Positions 9,578 to 17,699 of a stretch of 64,000 nt of DNA are shown here, one piece after another. The notes under the pieces were generated by a model. That model had not been told where the DNA came from. It made no database searches and saw nothing but the letters and a program-made list of their open reading frames with translations. The number at the start of each line of letters is the position of its first letter. The first letter of the stretch is position 1. The DNA is from Xylanibacter rarus (GTDB lineage Bacteria > Bacteroidota > Bacteroidia > Bacteroidales > Bacteroidaceae). Both the position numbers and the translations under genes were made by a program. The stretch lies in NCBI RefSeq assembly GCF_001275135.1, contig NZ_LFQU01000010.1:48283-112282 (forward strand). The letters run 5' to 3'.

Positions 9578-10411
9578 TTATGCCTTTACGCCCTTTGCCA
9601 TGCGTTGCTTGCCGTACATGTCGCTTCGCAGCTCTACTGCCGTCATGCCTTCGGCCCGCATCATGCGGCAGGTGTCGTCGGCATATATCGGGTTAATCTC
9701 AAAATACAGCCGTCCGCCCTTGCTAAGCGTCTGCACTGCAAGGCGCGTAATGGCACGGTAGAACAGCAGCGGGTCGGCGTCGGGCACGAAGAGAGCCGTG
9801 TGAGGCTCATGTTCCAGCACGTTGACGGCCATATCCTTTTTCTCTTTTTCGCAGATATATGGCGGATTGCTCACTATCACGTCCCATTCGCCTTCAGGCT
9901 TTGCGTTGAGCGCATCCTGCTTTACGAAGTTTACGTTGGCGCCTAGTTGTTGTGCGTTCTCGCGTGCCACGTCGAGCGCATCGGCTGAAATGTCCCACGC
10001 CGTAACCTTACTTTCCGGCATGTCGAGCTGCAGCGTTATGGCTATGCAGCCGCTTCCCGTGCCGATGTCGAGCACCTTCGGACTGGCCGAAGCCTTGCTG
10101 TCGGCTGTTATCCACGCGCAAAGCTCCTCGGTCTCGGGGCGGGGTATGAGCACACCGGGGCGCACATTGAACCACCGGCCGCTGAATTCGGCACGCCCGA
10201 GCACATACTGCACAGGCTCGCCCTCAGTCAGACGCCCGAATATCTTGTTCAGTTCTGCCGTCTTTTCTGCCGTCATCTCTTCAACGGCTCCGCACAGGAT
10301 GTCGGCCTTCGACAGTCCGAAGCATACATCCAGCACATAGTCGGTAACGGCACGCGCCTCTCCGTTGCCATACAGCGGTTCGAGTGTGCGCCACAGTTCA
10401 CGGTATGTCAT
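9578..10411 (-). CDS. prmC: Release factor glutamine N5-methyltransferase
   Basis: The 277-residue protein has a helical N-terminal domain, the RPETEEL segment (91-97), the SAM-binding loop DIGTGSG (115-121) and the catalytic NPPY motif (182-185). These define PrmC/HemK, which methylates the GGQ glutamine of peptide chain release factors. Its ATG overlaps the stop of the upstream ribbon-helix-helix gene by four bases (ATGA), indicating translational coupling. recX follows. From memory, prmC and recX are often near ribD in Bacteroidetes; here ribD diverges about 2.6 kb away. Confidence 0.95.
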   Translation of the reverse strand: MTYRELWRTLEPLYGNGEARAVTDYVLDVCFGLSKADILCGAVEEMTAEKTAELNKIFGRLTEGEPVQYVLGRAEFSGRWFNVRPGVLIPRPETEELCAWITADSKASASPKVLDIGTGSGCIAITLQLDMPESKVTAWDISADALDVARENAQQLGANVNFVKQDALNAKPEGEWDVIVSNPPYICEKEKKDMAVNVLEHEPHTALFVPDADPLLFYRAITRLAVQTLSKGGRLYFEINPIYADDTCRMMRAEGMTAVELRSDMYGKQRMAKGVKA

Positions 10412-10611
10412 TCTTCATTCTCCTTTCCTTCATCTTTGCGTGCGCGCTTTTTCTTCGGCAGTCGTCCGCTCTTGCGCAGCGCCTCCGATATTATCCATTG
10501 CAGCTGTCCGTTGGTGGAACGGAACTCGTCGGCAGCCCATTTCTCTATGGCTGCCATCGTCTCTGAGTCCACACGCAGGACAAAGCTCTTGGTGTTGTTG
10601 TCTTTCTTCAT
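10408..10611 (-). CDS. Arc-type ribbon-helix-helix DNA-binding protein
   Basis: This 67-residue protein has the ribbon (KSFVLRVDSETMAAIEKWA) followed by two helices (FRSTNGQLQWIISEALRK) and a highly charged Lys/Arg/Glu tail. This is the MetJ/Arc fold that binds DNA as a dimer. Its stop overlaps the prmC start by four bases. No toxin gene is adjacent, so it is better seen as a small regulator than as an antitoxin. Upstream on the same strand are two paralogous membrane proteins and an SPFH protein, which could form one module. Its DNA target is unknown. Confidence 0.8.
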   Translation of the reverse strand: MKKDNNTKSFVLRVDSETMAAIEKWAADEFRSTNGQLQWIISEALRKSGRLPKKKRARKDEGKENEE

Positions 10612-10660
10612 CTTCTATGTTTGCGGGTTTGCGTCCGGCGGCCTTACGGCTTGCTGCCGT

Positions 10661-11194
10661 TTATGCCCGTATTGTGTCTTTATCTTTGTTCAGCGAAGCC
10701 CTGTATTCGGGCGAGCGGTAGTACAGATAATAGCTCATGTAAGAATGAAACACTTTGTATATGAGCAGAATCAGCAGTGAGAACCAGTCGTTCATCTTCT
10801 TTATCATCACAGAAATCATGCCTTCATAGCCGTTGGAAATCAGCGATACAATCATTATAGTGACGGCAAATCCTGCCAGGCTGGTGATTATGCCTGCCGT
10901 GATAAACAGCCATCTGCTGCGCAGATACAGTCTGTTGGACCATGAGCCGAGCGTAATCTCGCGTTTCAGCGGCTTTCCGCGCAGCCATGTGAAATAAGCC
11001 CCATAGCCTAAGATGCCTATGGCTATCAGACTCATAATAATCAAAATCATCGGCTCCGGCATTCCTTCAATGGCTATACATGCAAGGGTGAACAGCACAA
11101 CGAGCAGCCCTATGCCGATATGTATTTTGCCATAAAGCCTTGCGCTGCAGCTGTATTTCGTTATGCTTATGCTGCTTAGATATTGTTTAATCAT
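10661..11194 (-). CDS. Small multi-pass membrane protein, paralogue 1
   Basis: I do not recognise a named family. The 177-residue product has about four hydrophobic segments (roughly residues 28-45, 48-70, 95-118 and 138-155). Two motifs are shared with its upstream neighbour: LGSWSNRLYLRSR (about 81-93) in the middle and a C-terminal YYRSPE (near residue 160). The neighbour has LGGFSNRMYLRYR and YYRSPE at corresponding places, so the two genes are diverged tandem duplicates. It lies between the paralogue (34 bp gap) and the ribbon-helix-helix gene (49 bp gap), all leftward. Function is unknown; an inner-membrane accessory to the SPFH protein is inference. Confidence 0.75.
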   Translation of the reverse strand: MIKQYLSSISITKYSCSARLYGKIHIGIGLLVVLFTLACIAIEGMPEPMILIIMSLIAIGILGYGAYFTWLRGKPLKREITLGSWSNRLYLRSRWLFITAGIITSLAGFAVTIMIVSLISNGYEGMISVMIKKMNDWFSLLILLIYKVFHSYMSYYLYYRSPEYRASLNKDKDTIRA

Positions 11195-11228
11195 GTTTCA
11201 TTCCTCTTTGTTTGCCGTATAATCAATA

Positions 11229-11741
11229 TCAGTCGACCTTCTTCCGCGATGCTTCGGGTGAGCGGTAATATTCGTAGAAGTCGACGTATGACTTCAGAAC
11301 TTTATACAAAACCAGGATAAACATCCAACCGAAAGTGGCCAGTTCTTCAGATAATCTCTGGATGGTAAGTCCGTCAATGCCGTCGTCTATGAATGTTAGT
11401 AGCGCCGTGAAGACAAATATCAGCAGAAAGCCTGCCGCAATGCCAACCGGCATATACAGTTGTCTGTAGCGCAGGTACATGCGGTTGCTGAAGCCTCCAA
11501 GCGTAACCGTGTCGCTTATGGCACCCTTGCGGAATGCCCAGCGGTAGATGCCCGTGCCCACCATCAGTAGGAGTACGATGTATGAAAGTATCGTTGTGCC
11601 GTTATACCAGCAGTCAATCTTCCAGCAGCGCAGCAGCCAAAGGGCTGTCAGCGGCAGGCCGAGACATACATTGACCTTGCCCGACAGCTTTGGCGAACGG
11701 CTGAATTCCATTTGTTGTTTCTTGCTTTTCTTCTTTAGCAT
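11229..11741 (-). CDS. Small multi-pass membrane protein, paralogue 2
   Basis: This 170-residue protein has a basic N-terminus (MLKKKSKKQQ) and about four membrane segments (roughly 30-45, 50-68, 98-120 and 135-152). It carries LGGFSNRMYLRYR and YYRSPE, the motifs also seen in the adjacent 177-residue protein. Spacing between the motifs is conserved, which supports tandem duplication. No catalytic motif is visible. It is encoded between the SPFH gene (101 bp gap) and its paralogue. No family is recognised. Confidence 0.75.
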   Translation of the reverse strand: MLKKKSKKQQMEFSRSPKLSGKVNVCLGLPLTALWLLRCWKIDCWYNGTTILSYIVLLLMVGTGIYRWAFRKGAISDTVTLGGFSNRMYLRYRQLYMPVGIAAGFLLIFVFTALLTFIDDGIDGLTIQRLSEELATFGWMFILVLYKVLKSYVDFYEYYRSPEASRKKVD

Positions 11742-11842
11742 GTGATGGGTGTTATGGGAGATATGGGAGTTATGGGAGCTATGCCGTCGGCATGACAGCG
11801 CGCTCCCAATTATGAATTCTTAATTGTGAATTATGAATTATA

Positions 11843-12784
11843 TCAGTGGTTCAGCGTTCCGGTGTTGATTACGGGCTGTGCCGTATCGTCGCCGCAGAGC
11901 ACAACGAGCAGGTTGCTCACCATGGCTGCCTTCTTCTCCTCGTCGAGTTCCACTATCTCCTCGTCCGAAAGCTTGTCGAGAGCCATCTTCACCATCGACA
12001 CGGCACCCTCCACAATCTTCTCGCGTGCGGCAATGACTGCCGTGGCCTGCTGGCGGCGCAGCATAACGGCCGCAATCTCGGGAGCGTAGGCAAGATAGTT
12101 GATGCGGGCCTCTATGACCTCAATTCCGGCCATGGCCAGGCGCTCGTCAATCTTGGCTTCAAGTTCCTTGTTTATCTCGTCGCTGCCGTCGCGCAGGGTA
12201 AGTTCGCCGTTGTCCTGCTCTCCGTCGTCGTAGGCATACTGTCCTGCCACCTGTCGCAGGGCGGCGTCGGCTTGTATTCGTACAAACTTCTCGAAGGCGT
12301 TCATTATGTTGGCCGTCTTTGCACTTGCAGCAGCGGCGTCGCCGGCTGCCTTCGATTCCGCCATGGTCTGCGCGTCAATCTCGAACATAGCCTTGTATGT
12401 ATCTTTCAGTTTCCACACCAGTACCATACCGATCATCACCGGGTTGCCCGTCTTGTCGTTCACCTTTATAGGTTCGGCGTCGAGGTTGCGTGCGCGCATC
12501 GACAGCTTCTTGGTGGTGATAAACGGATTAATCCAGTGGTAGCCGGGCGTGTTGAACGTACCGCGGTACTTGCCGAAGAACATCATCACGCGCGCCTCGC
12601 CCGGCTCAACCTTCACGAAACCGCAGCTGACGATGATATTGACAATGAACAGTATGCCGCCTGCCACGCCTGAAGCTATGGCCGTGGCGCCACTGAATAT
12701 CGTGGGCGAAAGAGCAATCAGACCTACCGACGCAATGTAGAGAAACAGGTTGAGAACGAGCATGCCGATGCCGTTGAGTGTCAT
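11843..12784 (-). CDS. SPFH/Band 7 (stomatin-like) membrane protein
   Basis: The 313-residue protein has two N-terminal hydrophobic segments (about 6-28 and 35-56) and then an SPFH domain (VEPGEARVMMFFGKYRGTF onwards, about 58-250). The domain includes the typical ARNLDAEPIKVNDKTGNPV stretch and the Ala/Glu-rich helix ending in MLRRQQATAVIAAREKIVEG. SPFH proteins form large membrane-bound oligomers. It is the first gene of a leftward run with two small membrane paralogues, a ribbon-helix-helix protein, prmC and recX. A promoter and an 11-bp triple repeat lie immediately upstream. The client proteins are unknown. Confidence 0.88.
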   Translation of the reverse strand: MTLNGIGMLVLNLFLYIASVGLIALSPTIFSGATAIASGVAGGILFIVNIIVSCGFVKVEPGEARVMMFFGKYRGTFNTPGYHWINPFITTKKLSMRARNLDAEPIKVNDKTGNPVMIGMVLVWKLKDTYKAMFEIDAQTMAESKAAGDAAAASAKTANIMNAFEKFVRIQADAALRQVAGQYAYDDGEQDNGELTLRDGSDEINKELEAKIDERLAMAGIEVIEARINYLAYAPEIAAVMLRRQQATAVIAAREKIVEGAVSMVKMALDKLSDEEIVELDEEKKAAMVSNLLVVLCGDDTAQPVINTGTLNH

Positions 12785-12848
12785 ACCTTTGAAAATGAAT
12801 TCCTTGTTTCCATAATAAGGTGTTTTTTGTTATAAATAAGAGTTTATT

Positions 12849-12881
12849 ATGATATTAAAATGATATTAAAATGATATTACA
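12849..12881. repeat. Three tandem copies of ATGATATTAAA
   Basis: Copies start at 12849, 12860 and 12871; the third ends ACA instead of AAA. The 11-bp period is about one helical turn. The block touches the -7 element of the SPFH promoter and so falls at the transcript start. Confidence 0.9.
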
Positions 12882-12887
12882 AAGATA
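12880..12887 (-). promoter_or_regulatory. -7 element of the SPFH gene promoter
   Basis: The minus strand reads TATCTTTG, about 95 bp upstream of the SPFH ATG. The leader therefore spans the 11-bp triple repeat. No good -33 is seen. Confidence 0.6.
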
Positions 12888-13018
12888 AGCGTTTTTGGTC
12901 TTATGTCGTATAGAAAGAACTGTATTTTTAAGATTTTTTTATAAACCTGCAGTGCCTCAGGAGTGAAGTAAAGGAAGAATCTTGTGCCGGTAAATTTCTG
13001 TTTCTCGTTCACTTGAAG

Positions 13019-13026
13019 TATATTTG
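13019..13026 (+). promoter_or_regulatory. -7 element immediately before ribD
   Basis: TATATTTG is followed by CAGC and then the ribD ATG at 13031. With initiation a few bases after this element, the mRNA would have almost no leader. Confidence 0.6.
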
Positions 13027-13030
13027 CAGC

Positions 13031-13999
13031 ATGGAACAGACTGAAAAAGACAAAATGTATATGCGCCGGTGCCTTCAACTGGCACGCTGCGGACAGCTTA
13101 CGGCAAGGCCCAACCCTATGGTGGGGGCTGTTATTGTGAGCGAAGAAGGCCGCATAATAGGCGAGGGATATCATATAAGATGCGGCGAAGGCCACGCCGA
13201 AGTGAACGCCTTTGCGTCGGTAAAGCCGCAGGATGGGGCACTGCTCAGCAAGTCGACCATGTATGTTAGCCTCGAGCCATGCTCTCATTACGGCCGCACG
13301 CCGCCGTGCGCCGACCTCATTGTGAGCAAGGGCGTAAGGCGTGTGGTGGTAGGATGCGTAGACCCCTTTGCCAAGGTGAAGGGCCGGGGCATACAGAGGT
13401 TGCGCGACGCAGGCATAGAGGTTACGGTGGGCGTGCTTGAGAAAGAATGTCTTGAGCTGAACAGCCGTTTCATGACGTTCAACACTCACAATCGTCCTTA
13501 TGTGACGCTGAAATGGTGTCAGACGGCAAACGGGTTTATCGACGACAACTTCAGGCCTGTGGCATTGTCAACGCCGTTCACCCAGATGCTCGTGCATAAG
13601 CTCAGGGCGGAGAACGACGCCATACTCGTGGGCCGTGTTACGGCGGAGCGCGACAAGCCGCAGCTTAACGTAAGACTGTGGGCGGGACGTGACCCGATGC
13701 GCATAGTAATCGACCGCAACAGGCCGTTTGCGCCCGAAGCCGACTTTAGCAAGCCCATTGTGCCGCAGCTGATGAAATGGCTTTACGGTCAGGGCGTTCA
13801 GTCGCTGCTGGTTGAAGGCGGAGCCGAAACCCACCGGAGTTTCCTCGCCGAGAACGGATGCTGGGACGAACTGCGCGTAGAAATATCGCCGCGCACCGTC
13901 GGCGGAGGCACTGCCGCACCGCAGATACCTGCCTCGGCAGAGCTGTGCGACCGCAAGGAATACGACGGGAATATAATTCTTACATACAGGCATGTTTAG
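13031..13999 (+). CDS. ribD: Riboflavin biosynthesis deaminase/reductase, shortened reductase domain
   Basis: The ATG at 13031 gives 322 residues; the ATG at 13013 would lie upstream of the -7 promoter element. The deaminase domain has the zinc motif HAE (55-57) and PCSHYGRTPPC with Cys84 and Cys93. The reductase domain has AILVGRVTAERDKPQLNVR and QSLLVEGGAETH. Together they convert the pyrimidinone intermediate to 5-amino-6-ribitylaminouracil phosphate. Between IVIDRNRPF (about 225-233) and DFSKPIVPQLM (238-248), most RibD proteins have some 30-40 more residues; here that segment is nearly absent. The frame is intact on both sides, so this is an in-frame shortening. The gene is transcribed alone, divergent from the SPFH run. 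Confidence 0.95.
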   Translation: MEQTEKDKMYMRRCLQLARCGQLTARPNPMVGAVIVSEEGRIIGEGYHIRCGEGHAEVNAFASVKPQDGALLSKSTMYVSLEPCSHYGRTPPCADLIVSKGVRRVVVGCVDPFAKVKGRGIQRLRDAGIEVTVGVLEKECLELNSRFMTFNTHNRPYVTLKWCQTANGFIDDNFRPVALSTPFTQMLVHKLRAENDAILVGRVTAERDKPQLNVRLWAGRDPMRIVIDRNRPFAPEADFSKPIVPQLMKWLYGQGVQSLLVEGGAETHRSFLAENGCWDELRVEISPRTVGGGTAAPQIPASAELCDRKEYDGNIILTYRHV

Positions 14000-14006
14000 A
14001 GCCGGT

Positions 14007-14094
14007 TTCTGATATGTGGTCTTTTACAAGCTAAAAGGCCACATATTGTATTCTGAAAGGTGTCCTTTTGCATGATGAAAGGATACCTTTCAGA
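14007..14094. repeat. 22-bp-period quasi-palindromic array B
   Basis: Four units start at 14007, 14029, 14051 and 14073. The third, containing CTGAAAGGTGTCCTTTTGCA, is closest to consensus. It lies just after ribD in the 569-bp convergent gap 14000-14568, which also holds a 32-bp direct repeat and a GTGACGAGTTG hairpin block but no convincing gene. Confidence 0.85.
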
Positions 14095-14136
14095 ATTTGT
14101 TTTAGGTCAACCGAACTGAGAAGTGCACACCATGCA

Positions 14137-14192
14137 GAAGTCAACTCTAATCAGGAGAAGGCCTGCTTGAAGTCAACCTAAATCAGGAAAGT
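14137..14192. repeat. Direct repeat with 32-bp period
   Basis: GAAGTCAACTCTAATCAGG at 14137 recurs as GAAGTCAACCTAAATCAGG at 14169. The two are separated by exactly 32 bp and lie between array B and the hairpin block. Confidence 0.75.
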
Positions 14193-14216
14193 ACAAAAAT
14201 ATGGTGTAGAAGCGGT

Positions 14217-14315
14217 GTGTGATGAGTTGAAAAAACAACTCGTCACATCGTATGTCTCTGTATATCATGTAGATATGTCGAGATGTGACGAGTGACGAGT
14301 TTTTTGAAAAAACTT
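14217..14315. repeat. GTGACGAGTTG hairpin block, copy 1
   Basis: GTGTGATGAGTTG (14217-14229) pairs with CAACTCGTCACAT (14236-14248) allowing two wobble pairs. GTGACGAGTGACGAGTT follows at 14285, leading into AGTTTTTT-G-AAAAAACT (14299-14315). The same arrangement occurs near 35.66-35.86 kb. Confidence 0.8.
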
Positions 14316-14568
14316 TTTTATGTTTAACCCCTATTTTTCTGTTTGGTCCAAATCGGTCATTTTGTTTCGGCCGTATCGCTGTTTCGTCCTGAACGGATGA
14401 AAGCATAGGTTTGCTCGTATAGTTAGACCTTATGCGGCTTAATGGCCGATTGGAAATTAGTTTTAGTGGCCTCGGTCAGCATTGTTCTTGTTGTGATGTT
14501 CCTGCCGGGGCGGCCGCCTTAATGCGGCTTCGTCTGCCTTATGCAGCCGTTGTCTTGCACGACATGCA

Positions 14569-16830
14569 TCAGAATGTCATTCTCAGGGCTGCATATACGT
14601 TGCGTCCCGGAGCGTTGATGCCCGACGAGAACACGCGGTACTGGGTGTCGAGGATGTTCTCAACGCCGGCCTGCAGCGTCAGACTCTTGTTAAGGTTGTA
14701 GCTGCCCTTTACGTTGAGGGTGAACCATGCCGGCATGCCTTCGCCGTCGGCACCTTTCACGGTGGCGTAGTCGATGTTGTCCTCGCCGTCCATGTTGTAG
14801 TCGTCAACCGACTTCTTGCCGTTGTAGAGGGCGTACATGTCGAAGCGTCCCTTGCCGTCGGCGGTCAGAAATGCTGCTCCCACGCGTCCGTAGATTGGCG
14901 GAATGTGGTCGAGCGGCTGCTTCTTCTCGCCGCTCAGAATGCGGCCGTAGGTATAGTTGAACGAAGCATAAAGCTCGGTCTGTCTTGTAGGTGTGGCGGT
15001 CAGGCTCGACGAAAATCCCCACAATACGGCCGTCTTGGCGTTGGTGTATGTGTAGACGTCGCACATCTCGCCCTGATATTCCATCTGGCTTTCGCCCATG
15101 AATGTGCCGCGCGCCGTGGTTATGGCGTCGAAGTAGTAGGTGCCGTATACAACGTTCTCCCATGTCAGCACATTGTCGATATGCTTTGTTATGTTGAGGT
15201 CAACCGACACGGTCTTCTCCGGTCTGATGTCCTTGTTGGGTATTGTAACGGTGCTTACCTTAGAGTCGAACACCTTTGACGTGTTGTCGATGTTGGGCAC
15301 GCGGTAAGCTGTCGATGCAGAGAGGGCTATTTTCCATGTCTTTGTGGGCAGCCAGTTCATGCCTATCGCCGCGCTGTATGTAAGGTTGTTCTTGCGCAGA
15401 CTGTCGCCGCCGAAGAAGGGGAACTCGTCAACGTTGAGCACGCTCGAATAAGTGGTGGCGTAGCCGAGGCGCACTCCGTCGTGCATACTCCACTTCGGAC
15501 TGATGTTCCACACGTGTGTGGCAAATGCCTCGATGGTGTGCATGCTGTTGCTGCCGTCGGGATAGCGTGTGGTGTTGTATGATGTTTCGCCTGTCAGCAC
15601 GTTCTCGGTGTTGGCGGTAGACTTGAGGAAGCTCAGCGTTCCGTCTATTCCGAGGTGCAGCTTGTGGTTGTCCATAAACTTAATCCAGTCGGTATTGAGC
15701 GACACGATGTTCACGTTCTCCCAGTTGTTGTAAAGCTCCTCCTTCTGGAACTTTCGGTCGTGGCGGCTCTCCTTCACGTTCTGATATGCCACGGCCATGT
15801 GCACTCTGTCGGCTCCGAGCTGGTTGCGTCCGTCGTAATGGTAAGCAGCGAGGAGTCGGAACTGCGGTCCGTAGTACCACTCTGCAAACTTGGGGCGCAG
15901 CTCGCCGTCTTTCACCTCCGTTACGCTCAGACGGTCGTAGCGGTTGAAGTTGTTGGTGTTAGACAGCTGAAAATTAATCATGTGCTGGCTGTTGGCGTTG
16001 GGCTTGTAGAGCAGCTTCTGCATGAAGTCATACTGAAGGTAGCCCGAGCGCTTCTGCAGCTGCGGCTTGTCGTTATACAGCATTATGTCGTTCTTGCCGT
16101 CCTGCGGCTGCACGTATATGTTGCTCTCAATGTAGCTGTCGTCGTCTGGCAGGAAGGGATTGCGCGTTGTTCCGGCGCGCAGGTCGCCGAAGTTGCTGAA
16201 CGTGAACGACGTGAGCGACGCAAACTTCTCCGTTCCGTAGTTGAAGTCAACGTGCGCCGTGCCTTCCTGATTTGCGCTGCCGTATCTCAGCACGGCATGC
16301 CCCTCGCTTGTGTGTGTCTGTCCGTCGGCGGCAAGGGTAGGCGAGAGCGTGTTGAAAGTGATTGTTCCGCCAAGGGCGTCAGAGCCGTAGTTGAGCGACG
16401 ACGGACCGAAAAGCACCTCCATGTTCTTAAGCGCAAACTGGTCAACGGTGAGGCAGTTCTGCAGGTGTCCGCTTCTATATATAAGGTTGTTCATCCTTAT
16501 GCCGTCGACAACGAGCAGTATTCTCGATGCCTCAAATCCTCTCAGGATAGGGCTTCCGCCGCCCTGCTGGCTCTTCTGCACGAGTACCTGTCCCGTTTCG
16601 CTGAGCAGGTCGGCTGTCGACTGCCTGTTGGCATAGTCGATAAAGCTCTTCGGCACGCTCACAACGTGCTGCGGAGTGTTGATTTTGCGTGTCTGCTCTC
16701 TGTTTACAGACACAACAACCTCCTGCAGGTTGACAGAGCGGAATGTGTTGACGCTGTCGGCCGTGTTTGCCTTAGCCTTTGTCGTGCAGCCTGCAATGAT
16801 GCACGCAACCGCAATAATAGTCTTCTTCAT
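14569..16830 (-). CDS. TonB-dependent outer-membrane receptor
   Basis: The protein has 753 residues with an N-terminal signal peptide (MKKTIIAVACIIAGC...; a Cys at residue 15 is followed by TTKAKA). The plug domain contains QVLVQKSQQGGGSPILRGFE and the LLVVDGIRMNN segment. A long 22-strand-type barrel follows, ending in YAALRMTF with the terminal Phe expected for outer-membrane insertion. It would import a siderophore, haem or similar ligand using TonB energy. The plug resembles haem/haemoglobin receptors of the HmuR type, but the ligand is not settled. It stands alone and leftward, with a 50-residue gene and that gene's terminator upstream. No riboswitch was recognised in the short leader. 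Confidence 0.9.
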   Translation of the reverse strand: MKKTIIAVACIIAGCTTKAKANTADSVNTFRSVNLQEVVVSVNREQTRKINTPQHVVSVPKSFIDYANRQSTADLLSETGQVLVQKSQQGGGSPILRGFEASRILLVVDGIRMNNLIYRSGHLQNCLTVDQFALKNMEVLFGPSSLNYGSDALGGTITFNTLSPTLAADGQTHTSEGHAVLRYGSANQEGTAHVDFNYGTEKFASLTSFTFSNFGDLRAGTTRNPFLPDDDSYIESNIYVQPQDGKNDIMLYNDKPQLQKRSGYLQYDFMQKLLYKPNANSQHMINFQLSNTNNFNRYDRLSVTEVKDGELRPKFAEWYYGPQFRLLAAYHYDGRNQLGADRVHMAVAYQNVKESRHDRKFQKEELYNNWENVNIVSLNTDWIKFMDNHKLHLGIDGTLSFLKSTANTENVLTGETSYNTTRYPDGSNSMHTIEAFATHVWNISPKWSMHDGVRLGYATTYSSVLNVDEFPFFGGDSLRKNNLTYSAAIGMNWLPTKTWKIALSASTAYRVPNIDNTSKVFDSKVSTVTIPNKDIRPEKTVSVDLNITKHIDNVLTWENVVYGTYYFDAITTARGTFMGESQMEYQGEMCDVYTYTNAKTAVLWGFSSSLTATPTRQTELYASFNYTYGRILSGEKKQPLDHIPPIYGRVGAAFLTADGKGRFDMYALYNGKKSVDDYNMDGEDNIDYATVKGADGEGMPAWFTLNVKGSYNLNKSLTLQAGVENILDTQYRVFSSGINAPGRNVYAALRMTF

Positions 16831-16948
16831 GTCGGTGATTAATTTCTTAAATTGCTGTTATCCTGTAATATTATAATTGTAAACGCTGTTGCTGTTTTCG
16901 CTACTAATGGATTTTATCTTTATGGAGCAATGTTTCAGACAAAATAAA

Positions 16949-16969
16949 ACCGTTATCTGATGTAACGGT
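16949..16969 (-). terminator. Terminator of the 50-residue gene
   Basis: ACCGTTA and TAACGGT form a 7-bp stem with a 7-base loop. On the minus strand TTTATTTTG follows. It lies 36 bp beyond the small gene's stop. Confidence 0.75.
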
Positions 16970-17004
16970 CCTATCTGATTAAATAATAATGCTCATTTGT
17001 ATTG

Positions 17005-17157
17005 TTAATATTCTTCCTCGTAATCATAATAGCCTGGGTCAGACGGCAGTCCGTCCATTCCCGGTATTCCATCACTTACGCTTCCGCTAAGGATGTTCTC
17101 CGACTCTATCTGTAACACTTGAATTGAGGGTGAAACGTATTCTTTTTTCATCTTCAT
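17005..17157 (-). CDS. Small 50-residue protein of Bacteroidales 'KKxYxxPxI' type
   Basis: The frame starts at 17157 with MKMKKEYVSPSIQVLQIE, continues with SENILSGSVSDGIPGMDG and ends in the acidic, Tyr-rich tail PSDPGYYDYEEEY. It has a full transcription unit: TTTG-N21-TATCTTTG upstream, a leader of about 22 bases and a T-run hairpin downstream. Short proteins with a basic start, a YxxP motif and an L-(S/A)-(G/A)-S step before a Gly/acidic tail are, from memory, common and unannotated in Prevotella and Bacteroides. The layout resembles a leader plus core peptide, but no modifying enzyme or peptidase is adjacent. Function is unknown. It lies between a TonB receptor and the giant secreted-protein genes. 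Confidence 0.8.
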   Translation of the reverse strand: MKMKKEYVSPSIQVLQIESENILSGSVSDGIPGMDGLPSDPGYYDYEEEY

Positions 17158-17184
17158 AATTTAAATGTATTTTTGATTCGGGTG

Positions 17185-17217
17185 CAAAGATACACAATAT
17201 GTATGCAATAATACAAA
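17185..17217 (-). promoter_or_regulatory. Promoter of the 50-residue gene
   Basis: The minus strand has TTTG (17214-17217), a 21-bp spacer and TATCTTTG (17185-17192). This is one of the best promoter matches in the window. Confidence 0.8.
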
Positions 17218-17699
17218 TGGAACATAATTTTTTAATGTTTATTATTTAATTTGGCCGGTAATCGTCAATATTTTATGATTTTTATAGTAAAAATATGGGT
17301 GAAATGCCTATTAAGCATAATGAAATAATGTTATAAAATCAAGAATCCGTCTTTCCTGCATGCTGCCTTCTTGATATAAGTCAATTCTTTCTATATGTTA
17401 CGAATGAGTTGTTTTATTTATCAAAATAATAGTTCTATTTTTCAGATAGGGCAAAATATTGGTTGATATAGCTTACAAATTGTAAGAATTGATGTTAGTC
17501 AATTATTTTGTATTTGTTGACATGATTGTTTAAAAGTTTTTAAAATAGAACAAAAAACGGGAAATTTATTAATTTATGCCAAATATAATCCGAATTATTT
17601 TTTAAATTGGCTACAAATGTATAATTTTGCACACACATCAGAGAAACAGATAATAGATTATTTGATGCAAAAACTTATATAAACAGAAATAAAGGTATT
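17218..17699 (+). promoter_or_regulatory. AT-rich leader region of the giant secreted-protein operon
   Basis: About 480 bp contain no coding frame and are much richer in A+T than the flanking genes. A -7-like TAATTTTG at 17622-17629 would give a leader of about 65 bases before the ATG at 17700. No -33 at normal spacing was found. No repeat or riboswitch was recognised. Confidence 0.45.

Noticed and set aside
10408-10611. Toxin-antitoxin pair
   Set aside because: The ribbon-helix-helix protein has no adjacent toxin; it overlaps prmC.
12866-13489. 207-residue minus-strand frame
   Set aside because: It covers the divergent promoter region and the antisense of ribD; no family is visible.
15655-16842. 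395-residue plus-strand frame
   Set aside because: It is antisense to the TonB-dependent receptor, with low-complexity Val/Leu-rich composition and no motif.
16831-17004. Riboswitch before the TonB-dependent receptor
   Set aside because: The leader is short and AT-rich and contains the small gene's terminator; no cobalamin, TPP or FMN signature was found.
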